Of a stretch of 55,388 nucleotides of DNA, positions 24,922-33,669 are shown piece by piece. Source of the DNA: a virus. The stretch is from IMG/VR virus record IMGVR_UViG_3300032893_000060, positions 1 to 55,388 of that record; one strand, written 5' to 3'. Both the position numbers and the translations under genes were made by a program. Below the pieces are notes generated by a model, which was not told where the DNA came from, ran no database searches, and was given only the letters and a program-made list of their open reading frames with translations. Every line of letters begins with the position of its first letter. The first letter of the stretch is position 1.

Positions 24922-27900
24922 ATGCCAATCGAACGAGAACTAACACCAGAAGAACTTGATCACTTAGCAGCGAGTGGTGTTGATCCACGACAGTATCGGG
25001 GAGTAAAAGTTCCTGTCTATAGTGCAGATGAAGCCAGAAACTTTAGACCTACTACTGAACAAGCTCCACCACAACCCTCTCGTTCTGCACTGTCAGCCAT
25101 TCTTCCAACACTCAAAGCACACGCAGGACAATATGCTGGTGGCGGAGCAGGAACATTAGGTGGTGCTGCATTAGGTGCAGAACTTGGTGCTTTAGGCGGT
25201 CCAGCCGCACCTGTCACTGTTCCATTAGGTGCTATATTAGGTGCTGTTAGTGGTGGCTTAAGTGGATCATATGTTGGGAATAAGGCTCAACAAGCTATAG
25301 TTCCAACTGACACTGAGCAACGCTTAGAACAGGAAGCCGCACAAGCTAGACAAGAATCGCCGTGGACTTCTATCGGAACAGACATAGTCGCTAGTATGTT
25401 GGCTGCTGGTGGAAAGCCATCGTTGGCTGCGGGAAAAGGATTAGCTGGATTGTTGCGTGGTGGAGTCAAAGCTATTGGAACACCGGCTGAACGTGCTCTT
25501 GCTAGTCAGGTGCCAGAACTAGCACCACAAGTGGCACAGAGATTGTCTGAGTATGGAAAAAATATACAGGCGTTGAGGCAGGCTGGAACTATGGCAGCCG
25601 TTAGTCCAGCGATTCAACTGGGTACTGGACTAGCGACTGGTGAGATGCCTTCTGGGAAGGAATTGGCCGCTTCGTCTATTGGTGGTGCATTGTTTAGTGG
25701 TCTTAATCCACTTGGTAGAAAAGCGTTTGGTGTTCACACTGAACCATCTCCTGAACCCCGCCAATCAACACCGTGGCCAGATAACATAAAGCCAGCTGAC
25801 ATTCCTGGATATGCGCTTGATCCGGACAAAGTCACACCTTGGACGGCGAAAGATGCTGAAGGGAAACCAGTGACGTCTGATAAGATAGTGAAAGCCGCAT
25901 ACAAGAAGTTAGTGCCTCCTCCAGAAAGGGCTACCAGCGAAGATCCAAATGAATATAGAGAGCAAGCAAAAGCAAGGGAAGCATACAATCTCACATCAGT
26001 CGAAGATATGCGGAAGGCTTTACATGAGGCCGAATTGGCGAAAGTTCAGCAACCTACACCTACTGTTGCAATCCCAACGACCGAGCCTACTGCTAAAATT
26101 GAACCTGAGAAAGTTCCTGTGGTTGAGCCTTCTAAGGTAGAGACACAGACTAAGCCTGCTGAGGAAGAGCCAGCATTAACACCTGAGCAGGAAAAGATGG
26201 CAGCGGAGCAAGATCAGAAACGAACTGACTTTGAAAGAGCTAGGGCTGAACAGATTGGCGAAGAACAATGGAATGCTGCACACCAATTAGCTATGGTTGG
26301 ACATGAGCAGCCGCCTAAGCCATTGAATGAGAATGCTGTTAGAATTAGTGCTAACCCAGAGACATTGATAAAGTCAGCTGTTAGCAGGTCAGAATCATTC
26401 GATAGGAATCTTTATGCGCCGCCCCAAAGCTCAGGTGGGGAAGGGAATAAGAGCATTATAGAAGCTATCAGAGTTGGACCTCCAATTCGTGAATTTTCTA
26501 ACAGAGTTAAATTTGAAAATGGTAATTCTGGCACCTCGGTGCAGCATGAATTAACTCGTATTGGTGCACAAAAAGAAAATCTATACAATAAATTAGCTAC
26601 CCATTTGCTAAATATTGCAGACAAAGATGCACTTAAAGTTCCTATAACATTTGATCCAACTGCGCGAAATTCTTACTATCATCCAAAGGGGGATTATATT
26701 CGTATAAAGACAGATAAAGATCACACTATTCTTCATGAGATAATCCATGCTACTACTTCTAAGAAGCTATATGCTGAATTGGGAGATGCTAGCCATAGAT
26801 CTTCTGATCATCCAATGCTAGATGAGTATCTAGAACTTGGTGATAATGAATCAATTAAAGAATTAATCAGATCTTTTAAAGAGGCAAGCAAAGTTGATCT
26901 ATCACCAGATAATTATGGATTAAAAAATCTACATGAATTTGTTTCAGAAACACTCTCTAATCCGAAATTTGCAAACAGACTTAATAATATTAAAACTACC
27001 AAAGGAACAACTGTCTTTGGTCGTATAGTAGAAGCTATTAAAAGATTGCTTGGTTGCAATCCATCTCAAGGATCATTGCTGGAACGTGTTCTTAAGCCAA
27101 CAGAGGAAATAATAAAACAAGAAAGATCTGGTAACAAAGTCGAATCAACATCTAATGAAAATCTCTACGCCCCCCATACTACCAAAGTAGAAGAACATGT
27201 AAGGGGTGGCATTGTAGGACGCGCATTCGAAGATACTGTCAATAAGATTCGGCAGAACAAGGTCAATCCAGAGGGTGCCAACAAGTTTGCTGATGCTGTT
27301 GTCAATACACACAATGACAAGGATGCTTTTAATGGACAGTGGACTCAGCCAATCATAGCGAGAGGCAGAGGATTCTCTGGCACTCAAGAAGAAAGAATGC
27401 AGCAAGCAGCATACTGGCAACTAACACACAAAGCTGTTCCACCTTCTAGCATGTTCCGAACTCCTGAAGAATATCAGCACTTCGTCCAGACGCACAAGAC
27501 TATTAAGAACATTGCTGATACGCACATAGCAATGAAAGAGCCAGTGATGGATGCTAATAGCAACAAGCGGCTGATGCGTAAGGATCCTAACTACTGGCCT
27601 ACACCACCAGCACCTAAGGTTATTGAGACAATGGCTGACTCAACTAAAAGTGCACAACAAGAAGCATATCACAATTCATTTGTAGACTTCAATAAACGCC
27701 TTGGGATGAATGGTGCTGAGGCAGAGAAAGCTTGGACTAACTTTAGGGAAGGCTTGGCACAACTACACAACTCTCAAGTTGGTAGTGCCGATTATTTCAA
27801 TGCCTCTCGCCGTGCTCACAATTCTTCCCTACCACCAGAAATGACTATCAAAGGCTTTACACGCGCTATGAGTTCCTACACAGCTCGTATGGCCGCCGAT

Positions 27901-29604
27901 ATGTCTGCTTACAAGAACATAGAGTCCAACCATGAAGTACTCGCAGCACTTGGTCAGACTCATGATGCATGGGGGTCACCAGTAAAACCGGACCCGTCTG
28001 GTAGGTCGATTGCTGGTGACCCCTCAGTGCAAGCAGCAATGGATGAGATTAGGGGTGAGAGAGGTGGAACTATGCAACAGCATATTGAGAACAAAGCTAG
28101 CGGTTTATTCACGGCTTTCTTCATTGGTCCACAAACGCAGCCACATAGATCAATCAGTGATTTGTTTACTTCAGCCGCACATTATGCCTCTAATCCATAT
28201 CAGATGGTTAGAAACCTGGCATCTACTGTAAGTGGATACAAAGAAGGATTTGACCATGCAATGAAAGGTGGTGCAATCAAAGATAGTGCACTACATCTTA
28301 GAGACTTCTTTGACCGGAATCTTACTGCGGCTGAACGCATTCAGGCATTAACGGCTTCAGTACGTCGTGCATATGGTTCAGAGTTTGTAGATCATCTCAA
28401 CGCTGGAATGCTCCAGACAATGTTTGAAAAGCATGTTATTCCTGAGACCATTGATAAAGCTAACATGGAAGACATGAGCGCAATGCAGCGCTTGCGGAAA
28501 TTAGATCCACAGTGGAACAAAGGAAAGACTTATAGTCCAGAAGAACAACAGCAGCTAGCTAGTAGGCTCATAGGCTATGTGCATGGAACAGGCGATGCCA
28601 GAACGATGCCACCTTGGATGATTCATGACAGTGAAATATCTGGATTCTTTCGCTTGTTTCATTGGGGTGTATCTCAGACAAATAGATTCTTTAGTGAGAT
28701 AGTAACCCCAGCGAAGAATGGTAACATAGGTCCATTGTTTAATGCTCTACTTGGTGGAGTAGCTGGTGGCTTAGCAATTAAAGAAATGAGGGAATTGATC
28801 GGTGGAAAGAAGGGACAGATACCTTCGTTGAAAGAAATGGCTGCAAATCCTAATGGAGGGATATTAGGAAACAAATCTTTGCTTGGATATGAATTGATTT
28901 CAGCTTTGTCATATACTGGCTTTGGTGGAATGCTATCAACCATAAGTAAGTTACCTGTTGACTGGATATACAAAAATACATCACAAGGTGCTACGTTTCC
29001 TCTAGATGAGGTTATCAGCGATACAGGAAAAACAATTAGTGACTTTACAACGGCTGCCGCTAACGATCCTCATTTCGATTGGTTTGATGCTACTAAGATG
29101 TTTTGGGAACATATGCTTACTACTAACTTCCAGCTAGGTCGCGTACTATACAATCAGGCACTTAATACTGGATTGTTTAATGGAACTCCAGAAGCTAGCA
29201 GAAAAGCATTGGCCGATAAGTTGGGTGAGTTACGCCGCTTTAGGATGGTTATTAATACGCCTTATGCTGAAACAGGAGAGCCGAGTAACCCCTATATGAA
29301 CATTGAACAGAAGAAGTTCCATCTAGAAGAAGATCCGATGAAAGCTGTTCAGATGTTGCCTGGGATGATTGCAACAATAATGCAGAAGTATGGTGACAAT
29401 CCTGATGTAATGATGGAAAAGATAAAGGCATTGAAGCAATCACAATATGCTACAATGCCTTCACTTGAGACACTGCCATTGCAGGCGATGAAGTATATTG
29501 GTTACTTACAGCAGAAGGAAGGACCCGAGTATGCCAATGCTGCATTGATGGACTTCATGCGGCATAAGATGCTGAACGAAGCAAAAGCTAGTGTCGTGCC
29601 CTAA
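24922..29604 (+). CDS. Giant ejection/internal virion protein with metallopeptidase motif (1560 aa)
   Basis: This is the largest gene. Residues about 70-130 contain a Gly-zipper membrane segment (GGGAGTLGGAALGAELGALGG, then GAILGAVSGGLSGSYVGN). A Pro/Glu-rich linker follows to about residue 470. Around residues 605-609 lies HEIIH, a gluzincin zinc site (LHEIIHATTSKKLYAEL), with a candidate third ligand in HEFVSE near residue 671. Two long helical regions follow, including a hydrophobic segment near residue 1270-1295 (PLFNALLGGVAGGLAI). Expected role: entry protein ejected with the DNA, with a protease that may process it or cell-wall targets. It ends the late operon. Confidence 0.8.
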   Translation: MPIERELTPEELDHLAASGVDPRQYRGVKVPVYSADEARNFRPTTEQAPPQPSRSALSAILPTLKAHAGQYAGGGAGTLGGAALGAELGALGGPAAPVTVPLGAILGAVSGGLSGSYVGNKAQQAIVPTDTEQRLEQEAAQARQESPWTSIGTDIVASMLAAGGKPSLAAGKGLAGLLRGGVKAIGTPAERALASQVPELAPQVAQRLSEYGKNIQALRQAGTMAAVSPAIQLGTGLATGEMPSGKELAASSIGGALFSGLNPLGRKAFGVHTEPSPEPRQSTPWPDNIKPADIPGYALDPDKVTPWTAKDAEGKPVTSDKIVKAAYKKLVPPPERATSEDPNEYREQAKAREAYNLTSVEDMRKALHEAELAKVQQPTPTVAIPTTEPTAKIEPEKVPVVEPSKVETQTKPAEEEPALTPEQEKMAAEQDQKRTDFERARAEQIGEEQWNAAHQLAMVGHEQPPKPLNENAVRISANPETLIKSAVSRSESFDRNLYAPPQSSGGEGNKSIIEAIRVGPPIREFSNRVKFENGNSGTSVQHELTRIGAQKENLYNKLATHLLNIADKDALKVPITFDPTARNSYYHPKGDYIRIKTDKDHTILHEIIHATTSKKLYAELGDASHRSSDHPMLDEYLELGDNESIKELIRSFKEASKVDLSPDNYGLKNLHEFVSETLSNPKFANRLNNIKTTKGTTVFGRIVEAIKRLLGCNPSQGSLLERVLKPTEEIIKQERSGNKVESTSNENLYAPHTTKVEEHVRGGIVGRAFEDTVNKIRQNKVNPEGANKFADAVVNTHNDKDAFNGQWTQPIIARGRGFSGTQEERMQQAAYWQLTHKAVPPSSMFRTPEEYQHFVQTHKTIKNIADTHIAMKEPVMDANSNKRLMRKDPNYWPTPPAPKVIETMADSTKSAQQEAYHNSFVDFNKRLGMNGAEAEKAWTNFREGLAQLHNSQVGSADYFNASRRAHNSSLPPEMTIKGFTRAMSSYTARMAADMSAYKNIESNHEVLAALGQTHDAWGSPVKPDPSGRSIAGDPSVQAAMDEIRGERGGTMQQHIENKASGLFTAFFIGPQTQPHRSISDLFTSAAHYASNPYQMVRNLASTVSGYKEGFDHAMKGGAIKDSALHLRDFFDRNLTAAERIQALTASVRRAYGSEFVDHLNAGMLQTMFEKHVIPETIDKANMEDMSAMQRLRKLDPQWNKGKTYSPEEQQQLASRLIGYVHGTGDARTMPPWMIHDSEISGFFRLFHWGVSQTNRFFSEIVTPAKNGNIGPLFNALLGGVAGGLAIKEMRELIGGKKGQIPSLKEMAANPNGGILGNKSLLGYELISALSYTGFGGMLSTISKLPVDWIYKNTSQGATFPLDEVISDTGKTISDFTTAAANDPHFDWFDATKMFWEHMLTTNFQLGRVLYNQALNTGLFNGTPEASRKALADKLGELRRFRMVINTPYAETGEPSNPYMNIEQKKFHLEEDPMKAVQMLPGMIATIMQKYGDNPDVMMEKIKALKQSQYATMPSLETLPLQAMKYIGYLQQKEGPEYANAALMDFMRHKMLNEAKASVVP

Positions 29605-29690
29605 CGACCGCCTATAACTAGCCAGCCAACAAAAGCTATACAACCTATACAAAAGATCCAAAATAATAGAAAGCCTATAACATTTAGCAT
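29601..29690 (-). CDS. Tiny single-pass membrane protein (29 aa)
   Basis: The ATG at 29690 overlaps the MazG stop (ATGCTAA) and the frame runs 29 codons to TAG at 29601-29603. The product MLNVIGFLLFWIFCIGCIAF continues as VGWLVIGGR: one transmembrane helix and a short basic tail. Its end overlaps the convergent stop of the 24922-29604 gene. The clean hydrophobic profile and coupled start argue for a real gene, but it is short. Confidence 0.45.
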   Translation of the reverse strand: MLNVIGFLLFWIFCIGCIAFVGWLVIGGR

Positions 29691-30001
29691 TGTCCATTCT
29701 CCTTGTTCTTAACCCAGTCACGCCGCTTTACAGCATCCCATGTTGACATAACAGCGGCTTGTAGGTCGATGTTATTCTGTGTGCAGTAGTCACAGAGGTA
29801 TATTACTATGTCACCAACTGCATCAACCTTAGCCAGCTTGTGCTCTTGTGGTGTTCCACGTATCCCTTGCTCTAGTTTCAAGTGAGCATGGGATAATTCA
29901 CCGACTTCTTCCACTATACCTAGCAATGGCTGATGTGGCTTCTTGTTAAAGAAGTTTCGCTTCTGCCATTCTTCCACTTCCATCTGTAGTGTTCTAATCA
30001 T
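29684..30001 (-). CDS. mazG: MazG-like nucleotide pyrophosphohydrolase
   Basis: This 105-residue protein carries the all-alpha NTP-PPase signatures: LGIVEEVGELSHA (the EExxE metal site near residues 32-37) and LAKVDAVGDIVIYL (the ExxD-like second site, here with DAVGD). Single-domain phage MazG proteins hydrolyse (d)NTPs or alarmones, either to shape nucleotide pools or to blunt starvation signals. The start overlaps the stop of the upstream gene as ATGA. It is the most promoter-distal confident gene of the early strand. Confidence 0.88.
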   Translation of the reverse strand: MIRTLQMEVEEWQKRNFFNKKPHQPLLGIVEEVGELSHAHLKLEQGIRGTPQEHKLAKVDAVGDIVIYLCDYCTQNNIDLQAAVMSTWDAVKRRDWVKNKENGQC

Positions 30002-31350
30002 TTTATTCTCCAGTATATTACTTTCTCTTCCGTGTCTTTGTCTGTCTCTTGTTCTGTTGTTACTTGTCCTGTCTCTTGCAGAAAGCTTATAGCTTCTTCT
30101 AGCTGTAACTTATTCGCGTAGTCATTCATCGCTACCAATATCTCAACCCAATCTTTCCTGCCAGTAGCTAAGAACTCCATTATCTTCCTGCCAATCCGAG
30201 CGATTGGATTCTGACTATCAACGATGATAGCTAAGTTCATGTTCTTTTCTTCAGCTTCAAGATCATCGATTGCTTTCTGTAGTTCGTCTTTAGTCAGTCG
30301 CATCTCCAGCGATTCGCCGAAGTGATTCATCAGGGCTACCTTCATCACATGAATGTTCTTACGGCTAAAATAGTGTTCTAGCTTCGGTGACTTAGTTGCG
30401 TGTCCAATGAAATCATAATTATGCCACCATTCTTCCATCCATGCGCGAGTGTCAGGATCAATTGTGACTGGACCATATAGAGCAGTGAGGTTGCGAATAT
30501 GCTCTAATAACGGTCGCTTTACTTCCAGTTGCTCAGGTGTCATTGGTGGGATGAAGCATTGAGACTTTCGATTCTTCTGAGCATGAATGAAGAAGGCACG
30601 TGATGAAAAACCGTCGCCGATTAAGTGATCATTAAATATAGTCTCCATATTACTAGGAGTGATACCACCCAACAAGTTGAGGCAACCACGACGAACCCTA
30701 TCTGTTCCTTGAGTTTTGGTTTTGTATGTGTAGTCAGGAGGACAATCATATAACCCAAGCATATAATTAACAGTGTCATCAGTACGCTTGCGCAACAAAG
30801 ATACAAGCTCTGGCAAACAGAAACAAGGTGATGAGTGTCCATATATTTTTACAGTCTGTTTATTAGTGTTCTCGTCATATTTTAAATAGTTAATTCGTCT
30901 GTAAGATTGTGCGACGGCTTCAACTAGTGCTTCGTATGAAGTAGCGTCAGCCGCAATAGGTATTAGGAGTGGGTCAATTAAGTCTTGCTTCTTATTCTTA
31001 ACTTGTAGTTCTGCATTCTGAGCATTCTCAATATCGGATGCTAGTATTGCCTCAACTAACTTCTTATCTTCTTCACGTGTCTCTCCGTTCATCTTGATAC
31101 TATCTTTCAATTTCCAGAAGGAGAGAAAGTTCTTGACTGTATTGATAACTAAGCTTTTTCCTATTCCCGGCTTCCCGACTAGAACTACATATGAATTGGC
31201 GAACAGCGCATGTTCATCTGGACTATCGCCACCTATCCAAACACGTCTTTGAAGTGATGCACCTATTAAGTAACGATATCCCCATTCGATGTAGTTCTGT
31301 GGGGAGGACAGTCCATCTGTGTATAGTAGCCATCGGTCTAGGTTCGTCAT
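29998..31350 (-). CDS. DUF3987-type helicase-like ATPase
   Basis: This 450-residue protein has a Walker A motif LVGKPGIGKS (residues 57-66), a candidate catalytic acidic tract further on, and PCFCLPELVSLLRKRTDDTVNYMLGLYDCPPDYTYKTKTQG, all typical of the DUF3987 family. Those proteins are DnaB/primase-associated helicase-like ATPases widespread in phages and mobile elements. The C-terminal part is a small winged-helix-like domain. It lies downstream of the polymerase gene and probably unwinds the fork. It lacks an obvious primase domain, and no separate primase is seen in the window. Confidence 0.75.
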   Translation of the reverse strand: MTNLDRWLLYTDGLSSPQNYIEWGYRYLIGASLQRRVWIGGDSPDEHALFANSYVVLVGKPGIGKSLVINTVKNFLSFWKLKDSIKMNGETREEDKKLVEAILASDIENAQNAELQVKNKKQDLIDPLLIPIAADATSYEALVEAVAQSYRRINYLKYDENTNKQTVKIYGHSSPCFCLPELVSLLRKRTDDTVNYMLGLYDCPPDYTYKTKTQGTDRVRRGCLNLLGGITPSNMETIFNDHLIGDGFSSRAFFIHAQKNRKSQCFIPPMTPEQLEVKRPLLEHIRNLTALYGPVTIDPDTRAWMEEWWHNYDFIGHATKSPKLEHYFSRKNIHVMKVALMNHFGESLEMRLTKDELQKAIDDLEAEEKNMNLAIIVDSQNPIARIGRKIMEFLATGRKDWVEILVAMNDYANKLQLEEAISFLQETGQVTTEQETDKDTEEKVIYWRIK

Positions 31351-31360
31351 AGTTCATAAG

Positions 31361-31897
31361 TCACTTGGACAAAGAAAACTTAAGTGTTTGTTTGTTGTGA
31401 GGAAATTGAACTTTGCAATATGGATAGAGGATAAGACAGTCAATAGTGGATGACTTTGTCTTAATTGGAAACCATCTGGTGATATGTAAAAGCCGCTTTA
31501 TGTGTGCAAAGCAATCCCATTCGAATGTTACTTCTAGCCGAGTCTTGTCGGATAAGCACCACAATTTCACATCACAAAAATACTTATGTAACCACTCTTG
31601 TCTAATAATCTCAGTATTATTTATTATTGCATTATCCAATTCGTATTCATGTATAAACTGTGACACAGGAACTTCTAGTCGTCGACTTCGTAATGACTCA
31701 GCATAGTCCACTTCTTCTACACCTATGCCAAACATTCGTGGAGTAGAACTGTATGCTTGTTGTACTTGATAGTGGTATCCATAATCACGCACCAACTCCA
31801 TTACTTCAACTTTGGAGATTGGAATAGTTTTCGGTGCTTCACCCCATTTTCGCATAACTTCATGAATCCACTTCTGTATATCTTGTATAGTAATCAT
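31361..31897 (-). CDS. Protein of unknown function downstream of DNA polymerase
   Basis: The start is taken at the ATG at 31897, which overlaps the polymerase stop as ATGA, giving 178 residues. An upstream ATG at 31903 is in frame. The protein is mixed alpha/beta: an N-terminal helical part (TIQDIQKWIHEVMRKWGEAPKTI), a central DYGYHYQVQQAYSSTPRMFGIGVEEVD, and several Trp and Cys. No motif is recognised. Its place in the replication operon suggests a replication accessory or nucleotide-metabolism factor. Confidence 0.7.
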   Translation of the reverse strand: MITIQDIQKWIHEVMRKWGEAPKTIPISKVEVMELVRDYGYHYQVQQAYSSTPRMFGIGVEEVDYAESLRSRRLEVPVSQFIHEYELDNAIINNTEIIRQEWLHKYFCDVKLWCLSDKTRLEVTFEWDCFAHIKRLLHITRWFPIKTKSSTIDCLILYPYCKVQFPHNKQTLKFSLSK

Positions 31898-33444
31898 ATC
31901 CACTTTAATTCTCTTAGCCCAAGATCATTGATATCTTTTTTATACGGCCCCCAATTAAACCCCACACCCACCTCACTCCGCATGTTAAACTCTGACCCAT
32001 CAGTAGGACTCACAAAGTGCTGGTTCATGTATTCTTGCATTTTATCTTTACATTCTTTGACTTCTGGGAGTGGGCATTGAACGAGGTAGCTATCGTGAGT
32101 ATCGGCGAGGATATCCCATCTTCTTTTAGCTCCTTCAATAAAACCTTGAAGTCTCGTAAAAGCGATGCGAGTAATTTCTCCAACCGTCGATTGCGGACAC
32201 CACGCATAGAATTCTTTGTAGGTAAGCTCATTGATGTTGTAGTTAGTTATTGTGTATGGATGACCAAAGAAATTGAAGAGCATGTGAGTCTTGTCCACTT
32301 GACGGCGGACTCGTTCACAGCGAGCGGGGATTTCTGGAAAGAGACCACGATATATCTGTAGGAATGTGTCCGCTTCATCCCGGGAGATGTTGATCTTACC
32401 GCCGGACTTCTCTAAGATATTCATCTGGAATGTGAAGCCTTCGATTCCGTAGTTGGCTGAATTGTGTGTAACTGAAACTTTTCCTTCTCGTCTTATCAAG
32501 AAATATCCAGTTGATGTAGTTGGACACCTTACTGTTTCTGCTTTGTTATTGCAGTTGTGTATACGTCTTATATTACACAATAACTTATCACCAAAATTTG
32601 CATTAGGAAGAACTGAAACTAAAGTTCTTTCATACAAATGTTGAGCTTCCTGATAACTTACTATATTATTATGTGTTGGATCACAATAATATAACACATT
32701 ATGATTCGGCGTTACACATTGACTTACGTTTGGGCCATGTAAATAATACATATCACCAGTGTGTTCATACTCATTCCAGTAAACTCTTTCCAAGAAAGTA
32801 GACCATGTCCTCAAGTCCATTACCTGAATATGATCTGGCTTATACTTAACTTTTACCCAATCACTACCATTAAATACTTCCGTTTTCTCGTCCACACAAT
32901 GACAGGTCTGCTTCGCTAGATAATAGTATCGTTCAGACGACTTCCAATTGTCAGATGACTTAATCAGTTTGTCAACCTGTGACCAGTTAGGGTCGTTTTT
33001 TAGCTTGGGGATTGGAGTAAGATCTAGTATATCAATGTCTGATTCACCAATCGGCAAATTGTACTCTTTGCATTTCTTAGACCAGATATTCTTAAAGAGC
33101 TTAAGTGCTACATAGACATGTGGTTTGACTCCATGTATGAATAGTTGGCGATAGTCAGCCGCTTCGGCTTCGTAGGCAACTATTAGTGCTTCTGCTCCTG
33201 ATTGATCGCATTGTAGCATCACTCTTAACTTGTCTAATTCTTCTGGAGTGAATACCGAATGATCGCCAGTCTCTAGCCAATATTTACACCTGCCACGCAG
33301 GTCATCACTATATCCATCGGCTTGATATATAGCACGCTGAGACTTTTCAACGTTCTGTAGATTGCTACCCCACTTCTTAAATATCTGTCGTGAGGAACGA
33401 CGGAAAGTCTTTGGGATGTTATGATAGATGGTGGTGTTTCTCAC
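31894..33444 (-). CDS. DNA polymerase I family, palm/fingers part, interrupted by a mini-intein
   Basis: The GTG start at 33444 overlaps the previous stop (GTGA). The extein begins in the template-binding motif (TFRRSSRQIFKKWGSNLQNV), followed by motif A (VMLQCDQSGAEALIVAY, Asp near residue 80), then motif B of the O-helix split by the intein: ERYYYLAKQTCH before it and SANYGIEGF after it. Motif C (ADTHDSYLV) lies near residue 450. The intein occupies residues 183-328. The exonuclease and thumb half is the separate gene at 33670-35232, so the polymerase is encoded in two pieces. Confidence 0.88.
   Translation of the reverse strand: MRNTTIYHNIPKTFRRSSRQIFKKWGSNLQNVEKSQRAIYQADGYSDDLRGRCKYWLETGDHSVFTPEELDKLRVMLQCDQSGAEALIVAYEAEAADYRQLFIHGVKPHVYVALKLFKNIWSKKCKEYNLPIGESDIDILDLTPIPKLKNDPNWSQVDKLIKSSDNWKSSERYYYLAKQTCHCVDEKTEVFNGSDWVKVKYKPDHIQVMDLRTWSTFLERVYWNEYEHTGDMYYLHGPNVSQCVTPNHNVLYYCDPTHNNIVSYQEAQHLYERTLVSVLPNANFGDKLLCNIRRIHNCNNKAETVRCPTTSTGYFLIRREGKVSVTHNSANYGIEGFTFQMNILEKSGGKINISRDEADTFLQIYRGLFPEIPARCERVRRQVDKTHMLFNFFGHPYTITNYNINELTYKEFYAWCPQSTVGEITRIAFTRLQGFIEGAKRRWDILADTHDSYLVQCPLPEVKECKDKMQEYMNQHFVSPTDGSEFNMRSEVGVGFNWGPYKKDINDLGLRELKWI
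32461..32898 (-). other. Mini-intein in the polymerase O-helix (146 aa)
   Basis: The intein starts with Cys (CVDEKTEVFNGSDWVKV, block A) and contains the block B motif VTPNH. It ends with block F/G (GYFLIRREGKVSVTHN) followed by extein Ser. All catalytic residues for splicing are in place: Cys1, the block B His, penultimate His, terminal Asn and +1 Ser. At 146 residues there is no room for a homing endonuclease, so it cannot move by itself. Removing it restores the family-A motif LAKQTCH-SANYG. It lies exactly in the polymerase active site. Confidence 0.93.
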
Positions 33445-33668
33445 TTCAGTCTAAGAACTAATCCAATAAACGAATAGTAATCGTGTAGTTCTAATAGTGG
33501 AATACCAAGCAATGTTCTAGCATCTTTATCAAATTGTGGTGGATTTGTAGATTGATCGTTATGTTCAAGAAGATCAATTTCATATACACCTAAAACAATA
33601 TAATTTATGTTTGACAATAAGTGTTGCTGTGCTAATATACATGTAATTATTTTATCTGCTTCACTCAT
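33441..33668 (-). CDS. 75-aa protein wedged between the two DNA polymerase halves
   Basis: The ATG lies 1 base after the stop of the exonuclease half, and the stop overlaps the start of the polymerase half (GTGA), so translation of the three genes is likely coupled. The sequence (MSEADKIITCILAQQHLLSN, later LLGIPLLELHDYYSFIGLVLRLK) shows no nuclease, intein or polymerase motif. It sits precisely where a contiguous polymerase chain would continue from DGKV to RNTTIYHN. It may be an insertion that caused the split, or a subunit bridging the halves. Confidence 0.65.
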   Translation of the reverse strand: MSEADKIITCILAQQHLLSNINYIVLGVYEIDLLEHNDQSTNPPQFDKDARTLLGIPLLELHDYYSFIGLVLRLK

Positions 33669-33669
33669 A

